Below are positions 1 through 5,992 of a stretch of DNA of 26,398 nt, piece by piece. The first letter of the stretch is position 1. The number at the start of each line of letters is the position of its first letter. The DNA comes from a virus. The notes beneath the pieces were generated by a model, which was not told the origin of the DNA, did no database searches, and saw only the letters and a list, made by a program, of their open reading frames with translations. The position numbers and the translations under genes were made by a program. The stretch is taken from the IMG/VR virus record IMGVR_UViG_3300047317_000283, positions 1 to 26,398 of that record, one strand, 5' to 3'.

Positions 1-576
1 CTCACGAGTGTAACGGCTGCGCCTGGTTCAACCGTAATCCTTGACGGCAACGCCTATCAGGGAGGGCTTGCCCTCGCAGGTACGTTTTCTCAACTGTCCG
101 TATCCGGCCAGGTTACTGGGGCGTACTCGAACACCGCATCAGGAACGCTGCAAATCAACCTGGCTACACAGGCGCTAATTAAGTACGGTGGAGCAGTCCT
201 TACGGTGGATGGCAGCGCAGCTGGGCAGACTGTCGGCTATGGATGGTCGGACAACGGCGCAACTGCATGGCTGTTCACGAAGGGAACGACTAACAACCTA
301 AACCTGAATCGCTATGTGAGCGGCGCGTTCACGGATACCCCTTTCGCTATCAATAACGGGACGGGGGTGGCTACCTTTGGCAAGCAACCTACCGCGCCAA
401 GCTACGCAGTTGCGGGTAATCAGGTCATCGGGGCGCGTATTCCTGGCTACGGTACGCCTACTGGAAACGTGCAGACAGCGAGTTTCCCCGGCGCGTCAGC
501 AACGCTCGCGCAGACATCGGCACAGCTTGCGCAGCTAATCGTTGACCTGAAAACGCATGGCTTGCTCGGCGCCTGA
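1..576 (+). CDS. Tail fibre / tail spike protein, C-terminal part (5' end outside window)
   Basis: The frame is open from the first base, with no stop until TGA at 574-576, so this is the last 191 residues of a longer gene. The fragment is rich in Gly, Thr, Ser, Ala and Asn with short alternating hydrophobic stretches, as in beta-structured fibres. It ends in a helical tail (TLAQTSAQLAQLIVDLKTHG) of the kind found at the C-terminus of many phage fibre and spike proteins, where a short coil closes the trimer. The phrase NQVIGARIPGYGTPTGN just before it is also typical of such ends. Third codon positions are clearly less G/C-biased than in the genes after 1750, which suggests that this receptor-binding module was exchanged horizontally. 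Another virion surface protein is possible. The fibre class is fairly safe, but the receptor cannot be inferred. Confidence 0.6.
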   Translation, partial: LTSVTAAPGSTVILDGNAYQGGLALAGTFSQLSVSGQVTGAYSNTASGTLQINLATQALIKYGGAVLTVDGSAAGQTVGYGWSDNGATAWLFTKGTTNNLNLNRYVSGAFTDTPFAINNGTGVATFGKQPTAPSYAVAGNQVIGARIPGYGTPTGNVQTASFPGASATLAQTSAQLAQLIVDLKTHGLLGA

Positions 577-620
577 CCTCGAATAGCTCCCGCCTTCATA
601 GAATCGGCACAACTGTAAGA

Positions 621-656
621 ACCGGCTTTTCCGCGCCCTCGGTTACGGGCGCCGGT
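621..656 (+). other. GC-rich hairpin in the fibre-scaffold intergenic gap
   Basis: The 123-base gap between the fibre gene and the scaffold gene contains GCGCCC (633-638) and GGGCGC (647-652), a perfect 6-bp stem with an 8-nt loop. An alternative pairing, ACCGGC (621-626) with GCCGGT (651-656), shares the right arm. No U-tract follows directly, although TCTTTTCC occurs at 665-672, so this is at best a weak terminator or an mRNA processing/stability structure. A similar phrase, CGG(c/tc)TTTTCCGC, occurs on both sides of the stem. No promoter is obvious in the gap. Confidence 0.3.
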
Positions 657-699
657 CCTCACGGTCTTTTCCGCAACCAACGCGATACGTGGAGTGGCA

Positions 700-1734
700 A
701 TGGCAACTGAAGGTTTTGAGATCGACCTGAACAACATCCCGCAGGACCCGGCTGAAGCTTTGAAGCTCCTCGAACAGATCGAGCGCCAAGGCAACGAGCC
801 CGAGGCACCCGCAGCAGCGGAAGCGCCCAAGGCACCGGAAACCCCCGTCGCGGAAGTAAAGGCCGCATCCGAGCCGAGTACTGAAGCGCAGACCCCGACT
901 GAACCCGAACCGGCAGGCGTCGCCACGAAAGATGGCAAGCACGTCATTCCGTACTCGGTCCTGCAGAGCGAACGTGAGCAAAAGCAGCGCGCTAACGAAC
1001 TCGCTACGCAGATGGCCGAGCGCGTCGCCGCTCTGGAGAAGTCGCTCGCTGCAGTAGCAAACGGGGCGAATCCCGCCGCCGCCCGGGCAGCTACGAATGT
1101 GACTGCGGACGCACCCGCAATGTCGGATGCGGATCTGGAAGCTCTGAAAGAGGACTTTCCGACTGTCTACAAAGCGCTTCAAGCGTCGATGCAACGCGCC
1201 GACCGTCTTGAGTCGCAATTGCAAGAACAGGCGGGATTCAAGCAAGAGATTGAAGCTGCAAGTCAGCGCAGCGTCGAAGAGTCGGTGCAAGACGCGATCG
1301 ACTCCAATCCCAAGCTCGCCCACATTCAGGCCAACGATCCCGACGCATTCGCGCTTGCAAGCCAGTTCGATGACACCTTGAAGGGACTGCCGGGTTGGGC
1401 GAACAAGCCCATGTCCGAGCGCTTCGCGAAGGTGATCGAGATGGTCGAGCAGGCAAACGGTGCGATTGACGTACCCGGCAGCAAATCGAACCAGAAGGAA
1501 ACCGCCGCTAACGCAACGGACTTGAAGGCGCAGGCGAAGGCAGCAGCAACGGCAGCGGCGAAAGCCAACACCGCGGCGAACGTGCCGACCTCGCTCTCCG
1601 AGTTCCCCGTCGGCGAACCCGCCGCGCAATCGGAACATCAAGCGCTTGAAGCGATGACGCATGCACAGCTTGCCGAGAAGCTCAACCGCATGACCCCGGC
1701 GCAGCAGGAAGCCTATTTCGCTTCTCTCGGATAA
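700..1734 (+). CDS. Head scaffolding protein
   Basis: This 344-residue protein is highly charged and rich in Ala and Glu. It has an acidic low-complexity N-terminal third, then the phrase KDGKHVIPYSVLQSERE followed by a long predicted coiled coil (about residues 90-130) and a further Gln/Glu-rich helical region. The C-terminus (LAEKLNRMTPAQQEAYFASL) is short and helical. This architecture, placed directly before the major capsid gene, is that of podovirus scaffolding proteins, which fill the procapsid and leave before packaging; the 'H.IPY.vLq.ER' phrase recurs in that family. I chose ATG 700 because GGAG lies at 691-694 with a 5-nt spacer; GTG 694 would sit inside that Shine-Dalgarno. The assignment rests on composition, position and the short motif, so a minor head protein cannot be excluded. 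Confidence 0.75.
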   Translation: MATEGFEIDLNNIPQDPAEALKLLEQIERQGNEPEAPAAAEAPKAPETPVAEVKAASEPSTEAQTPTEPEPAGVATKDGKHVIPYSVLQSEREQKQRANELATQMAERVAALEKSLAAVANGANPAAARAATNVTADAPAMSDADLEALKEDFPTVYKALQASMQRADRLESQLQEQAGFKQEIEAASQRSVEESVQDAIDSNPKLAHIQANDPDAFALASQFDDTLKGLPGWANKPMSERFAKVIEMVEQANGAIDVPGSKSNQKETAANATDLKAQAKAAATAAAKANTAANVPTSLSEFPVGEPAAQSEHQALEAMTHAQLAEKLNRMTPAQQEAYFASLG

Positions 1735-1749
1735 ACGGACTCTTAGACC

Positions 1750-3024
1750 ATGTCGACCAGCATTCCAATTGGCTCGCCCCTCGCCCGGAAAGTGTATTCC
1801 GTGGGGCTCTTCACCCGTGTGCAGACCGCGCCGGGCTTCATGAACCTGATCTCCGGCGAAATGCCGCAGGAAGGTTCGTTCGCGGCGAAAGCCAAAGGCC
1901 AAACCAGCGCCGATTACCCGATCGTCAAGACGGGCGATCTCGCGAAGGGCGCCGGCGACTCTGTCTCCGTCGACCTCTTCAACGTGCTGCAAGGCAAGCC
2001 GACGATGGGCGATCGCCGCATCCAAGGCCGCATGATGGCGCTTACCTCGTCCAGCATGGACGTGCGTATCGACCAGATGCGCGGCGGTGCGGACGGCGGC
2101 GGCAAGATGTCGCAAAAGCGTACGGTGCACAACCTGCGCAATATCGCGATGTCGGGCCTGCAGGCGTGGATGACGCGCTGCGAAGATCAGATCACGCTCG
2201 TGCAGCTCGCGGGCGCGCGCGGCTCGCAGAGCACCACGGACTGGGTTCTGCCCTTCCAGACGGACAACGACTTCAACGACATCGTCGTGAACAAGGTGCT
2301 CGCACCGACGAAGAACCGCTACTTCGGTGCAGGCGGCGCTTCGGATCCGTCGCAGATCGGCACGGCCAACGCGCTCACGCTGCAGGACATCGACGCGATC
2401 GTCGCGCAACTTCGCGAGACGCCGGTCCCGCTCCAGTCGGTCAAGATCAAGGGCGACGACAAGGCATGGAATGATCCGCTGTGGGTCATGTTCGTGACCG
2501 AGCGCCAGTGGCTTTACCTGCAGGCGCGCACGGGTCAAACGCAATGGCGCACCGCCGTGCAGATGGCGTTCGAGCGTAAGAGCGCGAACGGCGCGACGAA
2601 GCACCCGCTGTTCGACGCGTACGAAACGATCATGTGGAACGGCGTGCTGATCAAGCGCCTGAACCGCTACGCGATCCGCTTCAATACGGGTGACGTCGTC
2701 ACGGTCGACACGGGCGGCTCCGACGGCGCGACCTACACGGAATCGACCGTGCAGACCGCACAACCGGTTGACCGCGCGATCATCCTCGGTGCGCAAGCAC
2801 TCGCGAAGGCGTACGGCAAGTCGAAGAGCGACTACTTCTACGACTGGTCGGAAGAGGAAGTCGACCACGGCAACAGCGTGGAACTGGTCGCGGGCGCGAT
2901 GAACGGTTCGGCCAAGATCCGCTTCAAGATCGACGGCGCCGACACCGACTTCGGCGTGGCCGTAGTGGACTCGTACGCACCGGCCGTGAACTCGGCTGCG
3001 GGCCGTACGCTGCTCAACTCGTAA
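1750..3024 (+). CDS. Major capsid protein, N4-gp56 / DUF4043 family
   Basis: This 424-residue protein builds the icosahedral head. The opening (SPLARKVYSVGLFTRVQTAP), the phrase DRRIQGRMMALTSSSMDVRIDQ, the central FVTERQWLYLQARTGQTQWR and the near-C-terminal region with YFYDWSEEEVDHGN all fit the N4-gp56/DUF4043 capsid family used by N4-like and BPP-1-like podoviruses. Its length is normal for the family. Codon use is the most strongly G/C3-biased of the head genes, as expected for a highly expressed gene. GGA at 1737-1739 is the only Shine-Dalgarno-like sequence before ATG 1750. It sits directly after the scaffold gene, and hairpins follow it. Recognition is from the protein sequence; the capsid role is well supported by family and context. 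Confidence 0.9.
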   Translation: MSTSIPIGSPLARKVYSVGLFTRVQTAPGFMNLISGEMPQEGSFAAKAKGQTSADYPIVKTGDLAKGAGDSVSVDLFNVLQGKPTMGDRRIQGRMMALTSSSMDVRIDQMRGGADGGGKMSQKRTVHNLRNIAMSGLQAWMTRCEDQITLVQLAGARGSQSTTDWVLPFQTDNDFNDIVVNKVLAPTKNRYFGAGGASDPSQIGTANALTLQDIDAIVAQLRETPVPLQSVKIKGDDKAWNDPLWVMFVTERQWLYLQARTGQTQWRTAVQMAFERKSANGATKHPLFDAYETIMWNGVLIKRLNRYAIRFNTGDVVTVDTGGSDGATYTESTVQTAQPVDRAIILGAQALAKAYGKSKSDYFYDWSEEEVDHGNSVELVAGAMNGSAKIRFKIDGADTDFGVAVVDSYAPAVNSAAGRTLLNS

Positions 3025-3042
3025 CCTCGAAATCGAGTTTTA

Positions 3043-3066
3043 CTCACTTCCTGAAAAGGGAGTGAG
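3043..3066 (+). other. Strong mRNA hairpin between capsid and decoration genes
   Basis: CTCACTTCC (3043-3051) pairs with GGGAGTGAG (3058-3066) through nine pairs, one of them G-U, around the loop TGAAAA. A smaller CTCG/CGAG hairpin (3026-3037) followed by TTTT lies just upstream. There is no U-tract after the large stem, so I read it as an mRNA stabilising or processing structure behind the capsid gene rather than a full terminator. The ribosome binding site of the next gene (AGGAG, 3076-3080) starts 10 nt after the stem and stays free. Confidence 0.5.
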
Positions 3067-3086
3067 CGACGCTCCAGGAGAATTTG

Positions 3087-3494
3087 ATGACCACGTACGT
3101 TGCAAACCAGTTCCTGTCGCCCGCCTATTCCGGCGACGACGCCTATGCAGTGGCACACGGCTCGTTCGTGCTCGCCAACGCACAACCCGGCGACAAGGTG
3201 CGGCTGCGCACCCTCTACGCCGGCACGTTCGTCGCCGAGTCGAAGCTGATCAATGCGGCACTCGGCGCGGGCTCGACCGTCTCGCTCGGCTTCGAGTACA
3301 CCGACGGCTCGGACACGACGGTCGACGATGCCGCGCTGATCCCGGCGACCTCGACGGCGGCTGCGGCCTGCACGCGCATGCCGGGCGCTCCGATCAAGCT
3401 GCTCAAGGATGCCTACCTCGTTGCCGTCATCGGCGGCGCAGCGGCAACCGGCCAGATCGACGCGGTTGTGGGCTACGAGTTCCGAGGCATCTAA
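3087..3494 (+). CDS. Probable head decoration (cement) protein
   Basis: This is a 135-residue protein without Cys clusters, signal peptide or membrane segment apart from a mildly hydrophobic C-terminal stretch. Alternating hydrophobic and polar residues, with many Gly, Thr and Asp turns (PGDKVRLRTLYAGTF, AGSTVSLGFEYTDGSDTT), indicate an all-beta fold. In podoviruses with this capsid type, the gene directly after the major capsid protein usually encodes a small beta-rich cement protein that clamps capsomers from outside; BPP-1 has such a jelly-roll cement protein. I use that as the basis for the call. The ATG at 3087 is preceded by AGGAG (3076-3080) at a 6-nt spacing; the TTG three bases earlier is not a sensible start. 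Hairpins on both sides isolate it as a small transcript unit with the capsid gene. Family recognition is weak and position is the main evidence. Confidence 0.55.
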   Translation: MTTYVANQFLSPAYSGDDAYAVAHGSFVLANAQPGDKVRLRTLYAGTFVAESKLINAALGAGSTVSLGFEYTDGSDTTVDDAALIPATSTAAAACTRMPGAPIKLLKDAYLVAVIGGAAATGQIDAVVGYEFRGI

Positions 3495-3521
3495 GCCCCG
3501 GATCCAGTAGCGCGTAAAGAC

Positions 3522-3552
3522 AAAACGGGGCGGCCGCGTGTCGTCCCGTTTT
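3522..3552 (+). terminator. Intrinsic-terminator-like hairpin after the decoration gene
   Basis: AAAACGGG (3522-3529) and CCCGTTTT (3545-3552) form a perfect 8-bp inverted repeat. The stem has an A-tract on the left and a T-tract on the right, and G3530 can add a G-U pair. The loop is 13-15 nt and contains the palindrome GCGGCCGC. The T-run is only four bases, so termination is probably partial. It lies 27 bases after the decoration stop and just before the next ribosome binding site, which suits attenuation of the downstream tail genes relative to the capsid. Confidence 0.5.
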
Positions 3553-3569
3553 CACATGAGGAACGAGAA

Positions 3570-4007
3570 ATGATCGAACTTCGCTATATCGGCCGCAAGG
3601 CTTGGGCCATCGACCCGGTCGGCGGCACCGGCACGGTGTGGGATGGCAACGGCGATGTGCAAGCTGTCACCGTGGGCGCCGCGCGCAAGATCCTGAAGCA
3701 CCCCGACGAGTGGGAACTCGCCAATCCCGACGACGCCTCGCGGCTCGAAGTGAACACGCTGCATCACACGATCGACGAGGACGGCAAGCCGACGGAAGTC
3801 GACGACGCAGACCTCGCCAAGCCCGTCGAAAGGATGACGCGCGCCGAGCTCAAGGTGTTCGCCAAGCTGAAGTTCGGCCGCGATATCCCGGCGACCATGT
3901 CGCGCGCGCACATGATCGATCAGATCGAAGAGTTCGAAAAGACCGTCAACCCGGTGAACGCGCTCTTGCCTGACCTCGACGAGACGCCCCAGGTGCCGCA
4001 AGCATGA
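3570..4007 (+). CDS. Small head/connector-associated protein, function not recognised
   Basis: This 145-residue protein opens with a short beta-rich part (MIELRYIGRKAWAIDPVGGT, then GTVWDGNGDVQAV and a helix ending at the phrase KHPDEWEL). The C-terminal half is charged and helical; residues about 90-120 (MTRAELKVFAKLKFGRDIP, then SRAHMIDQIEEFE) resemble the small SAP/HeH/LEM-like helix-extension-helix modules seen in several phage head-completion proteins. That resemblance is weak. GAGGA at 3558-3562, with a 7-nt spacer, supports ATG 3570. The gene overlaps the next one by ATGA at 4004-4007, so the two are probably made in fixed proportion. Between capsid and adaptor genes, a role in head completion is the obvious guess, but I do not recognise the family. 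Confidence 0.6.
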   Translation: MIELRYIGRKAWAIDPVGGTGTVWDGNGDVQAVTVGAARKILKHPDEWELANPDDASRLEVNTLHHTIDEDGKPTEVDDADLAKPVERMTRAELKVFAKLKFGRDIPATMSRAHMIDQIEEFEKTVNPVNALLPDLDETPQVPQA

Positions 4008-4336
4008 CGACCTGCCAAAGCGTAATCGACCGCGCGCGCGTGCCGCTCAACGATGCGGACAAGTCGCGCTATACCGACCCCGAGTTGCTCGGCTACCTGT
4101 GCGACGGCCTCGCCGAAGCCTACGCGCTGCGGCCCGATCTGCGCTTTGGCAGCTTCAACACCGCCCCCGTCACATTGTTCGCGACGACCGATACTTTTCC
4201 CTTGTCGGCGCAACACGAAGTCGCGCTTCAGCACTACGTGATCTATCGCGCCGAGAACAAGGACGACGAGAACGTGAACGCCGCGCGCGAAGCGCAGAGC
4301 TATCAGCGGTTCCAGAACGGCATCCTCAAGACATGA
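4004..4336 (+). CDS. Head-tail adaptor protein, DUF6682-like
   Basis: This 110-residue protein is mostly alpha-helical. The phrases VIDRARVPLNDADKSRYTDP, ELLGYLCDGLAEAYALRPDL and the later ALQHYVIYRAENKDDENVN match the general pattern of small phage adaptors (DUF6682 type), in which an N-terminal helix with 'D...tRwtD.eLl.yin.g..e...lrPdl' is followed by a core helix that packs on the portal ring. Such proteins extend the portal to make the connector on which the tail assembles. The start overlaps the previous stop (ATGA, 4004-4007), and its own stop overlaps the next start (ATGA, 4333-4336). The length is normal for the family. The family name is recalled from sequence pattern and was not searched. 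Confidence 0.65.
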   Translation: MTTCQSVIDRARVPLNDADKSRYTDPELLGYLCDGLAEAYALRPDLRFGSFNTAPVTLFATTDTFPLSAQHEVALQHYVIYRAENKDDENVNAAREAQSYQRFQNGILKT

Positions 4337-4968
4337 GCACGACCAAGTACACCGACCTGCTCGACGAAGTGATGCCCGAACTGCCCGGCGCGCAGACGGC
4401 GCTCGTCACGAACCAGATCCGCAATGCCGTGATCGCCTTCTGTGGCGGCTCGGACATCTGGCGCGCGTGGCTCGACCCGATCGACGTCGTCGCGGCGCAG
4501 AACACGTACGACGTCACCGTCGACGCGGGCACCGATCTCGTGCGGCTGCTGTCTCTGAAGTTCGACGGCTTTCTGCTCACGCCGCGCAGCGAAGACGCGC
4601 TTGACGCGTGGCGCCCGCGCTGGCGCACCGAAGAGCGACGTCCCGAGCATTACATGCAGCAGGATCAGGACACCGTCACGCTCGCGTGCGTGCCGCCGTG
4701 CTCGCTCGCAGGCGGCTTGCTCCTGTCCGTGTCCATGCAGCCTGACCGGAACTCCAAAGGCTTCCCGGGCTGGATCTACAGCCAGTACTGGGAAGGCATC
4801 ACCGCAGGCGCGAAGGCGCGAATGATGTTGATGCCCGGCAAGCCGTGGAGCAACCCGAAGCAGGCCATCCTCTACGCGCAGATGTTCGAGAACGAAACCG
4901 CAGCCGCGCGCGCGGACGCGTCGAAATCCCTCGTTCGATCGCGCTCCGTGTCGCGCTCGACTCATTGA
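4333..4968 (+). CDS. Adaptor / tail tubular protein A-like
   Basis: This 211-residue protein begins with MSTTKYTDLLDEVMPELPGA, followed by a helix (ALVTNQIRNAVIAFCGGSDI) and a beta-rich middle with alternating Asp, Val and Leu. The C-terminus is helical and basic (AKARMMLMPGKPWSNPK, then a Lys/Arg/Ser-rich end). A helical N-terminal part that 'counts' subunits of the connector, a beta insertion and a C-terminal helix fit the tail tubular A/gp4-type adaptor of podoviruses, and so does the position right after a DUF6682-like adaptor. I chose ATG 4333 because it makes an ATGA coupling with the previous gene; an upstream in-frame start at 4099 would lie far inside that gene and would add an arginine-rich shadow sequence. 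Function is by context and fold guess. Confidence 0.6.
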   Translation: MSTTKYTDLLDEVMPELPGAQTALVTNQIRNAVIAFCGGSDIWRAWLDPIDVVAAQNTYDVTVDAGTDLVRLLSLKFDGFLLTPRSEDALDAWRPRWRTEERRPEHYMQQDQDTVTLACVPPCSLAGGLLLSVSMQPDRNSKGFPGWIYSQYWEGITAGAKARMMLMPGKPWSNPKQAILYAQMFENETAAARADASKSLVRSRSVSRSTH

Positions 4969-4978
4969 CGGAATCACC

Positions 4979-5398
4979 ATGTCGAACACCTCCACCTACC
5001 TCCAGACGGCCCGCTTGAATCAGGCGCTTCGCGGCATGGTCTTCGCCCCGCCGACGAATACGTATCTCGCGCTCTTCACCGCGGACCCGACCGACGCCGG
5101 TAGCACGGTCAATGAACAGCCGATTGCCGGATGGTACGCGCGGCTGCCGATCGGCCTCGCCACCGGCTGGAGCGCGCCCGCAGCGGCAAGCGGCGCCGGC
5201 ATGCAGTGCACGAACCTGAATCAGCTTTCGTTCGGCGCGGTCACGGGCGCGCAGGTCGCGATCACGCACGCGGCGATCATGGACGCGTCAAACGGCGGCA
5301 ATCTGCTCTATCACGTCCAACTCGCGCAGGCGAAGATCCTGCAGATCGGCGACGTGATGCAGTTCCAGCCGGGTGATCTGACCGTCGTTGAGGCGTAA
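4979..5398 (+). CDS. Small tail protein, phage tail-fibre-like (Gp80 type)
   Basis: This 139-residue protein shows the pattern of a widespread family of small phage tail proteins. An N-terminal helix (TARLNQALRGMVFAPPTNTY) leads into LALFTADPTDAG, then a 'Neq.iaGWYARLPI' phrase and a compact beta domain ending with QIGDVMQFQPGDLTV. In other phages these proteins, often annotated as tail fibre protein or Gp80-like, lie beside fibre-tail adaptors, as here. The protein probably forms a beta-barrel ring or collar where fibres attach. Ten bases separate it from the previous gene; GGAA (4971-4974) before ATG 4979 is a modest ribosome site. The next gene starts immediately after its stop. Family recognition is moderate; the exact place in the tail is inferred. 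Confidence 0.6.
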   Translation: MSNTSTYLQTARLNQALRGMVFAPPTNTYLALFTADPTDAGSTVNEQPIAGWYARLPIGLATGWSAPAAASGAGMQCTNLNQLSFGAVTGAQVAITHAAIMDASNGGNLLYHVQLAQAKILQIGDVMQFQPGDLTVVEA

Positions 5399-5695
5399 AT
5401 GATCGTCAACGCGCCGACCACGTTCCACGGCAGCGCGACGCTCGTCGCGAGCCCGAAACAGATTCAGCGCGTGCGCACGACGCTGCGCACCGCCCCCGCA
5501 ATGTCGGTGCGGCAACGCGGCGCGCTACGCGGCTCGCACGTCGTCTTCACCGGCGCGCGCACGTTCTCGGCCGTGCCGCACATCAACGGCCAACTCGCCG
5601 ACACCAACGAGCGCGCGATGTCGCGCCCCTTCGTCGATCGCACGATGCGACGCCCCTTTATTGACCGCACGATGACGCGGCCCGCCACGGAGTGA
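5399..5695 (+). CDS. Small basic protein with nonapeptide repeats, function unknown
   Basis: This 98-residue protein is very basic and Arg/Thr-rich. It starts directly after the stop of the previous gene (TAA-ATG) with GAGG at 5390-5393, five bases before the ATG, so the ribosome site lies inside the upstream gene. The C-terminus carries tandem nine-residue repeats, MSRPFVDRT, MRRPFIDRT and a partial MTRP. I see no known domain, signal peptide or membrane segment. The repeat and the charge would suit a nucleic-acid or protein-surface contact, for example in the connector, but nothing in the sequence proves it. Its place inside a tightly packed tail operon and its strong ribosome site support it as a real gene. 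Confidence 0.6.
   Translation: MIVNAPTTFHGSATLVASPKQIQRVRTTLRTAPAMSVRQRGALRGSHVVFTGARTFSAVPHINGQLADTNERAMSRPFVDRTMRRPFIDRTMTRPATE
5618..5683 (+). repeat. 27-bp tandem repeat in the small basic gene
   Basis: Two in-frame 27-base units (5618-5644 and 5645-5671) and a partial third encode the nonapeptide M(S/R)RPF(V/I)DRT. The units differ mainly at synonymous or conservative positions, so the protein repeat is better kept than the DNA repeat. That argues for selection on the peptide. Confidence 0.7.
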
Positions 5696-5698
5696 TGC

Positions 5699-5992
5699 GT
5701 GAACAAACTCGGCCGTTTCAACCTCGCGCCCGGCGAATCGACGCCGTACACGATTTTCTATAGCGACGATCTCGACTCGGGCGAAGTCGTCAATGCGACC
5801 ACGGCCACTGCAAACGGCGACGGGCTGCTCACGATCGTCTATGCGATCTACACGAACGACACCCTCATGGGACCGTACGCGAAGGTCATGGTCACAGGCG
5901 GGACACCCGGCGCGGCCTACACCGTCACCGTCACGTCGACCACAACCGACGGCCGCAAGATGATTGACACCTTCACCGTGACGATCAAGTAA
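5699..5992 (+). CDS. Phage fibre-tail adaptor-like protein
   Basis: This 97-residue protein has an all-beta, immunoglobulin-like pattern. The opening FNLAPGESTPYTIFYSDDLD is followed by a GLLTIVYAIYTND strand pair and the phrase VTGGTPGAAYTVTVTSTTTD with GRK and a final strand. The last part ('sGGTpGt.Y.Vtvt..Ts.GR....s..v.v') is characteristic of proteins annotated as phage fibre-tail adaptors, which join the tail tube to fibres. The start is GTG at 5699, supported by GGAG (5689-5692) with a 6-nt spacer; no ATG is available nearby. Its stop overlaps the start of the next gene in TAATG. It sits next to a Gp80-like protein, the usual neighbour of this family. Fold call is good, role is by family. 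Confidence 0.7.
   Translation: MNKLGRFNLAPGESTPYTIFYSDDLDSGEVVNATTATANGDGLLTIVYAIYTNDTLMGPYAKVMVTGGTPGAAYTVTVTSTTTDGRKMIDTFTVTIK

Noticed and set aside
643-2868. Long minus-strand reading frame (741 codons) opposite scaffold and capsid
   Set aside because: The product is Arg/Leu/His-rich and lies exactly antisense to two well-supported genes; this is the usual shadow frame of G/C3-biased coding DNA.
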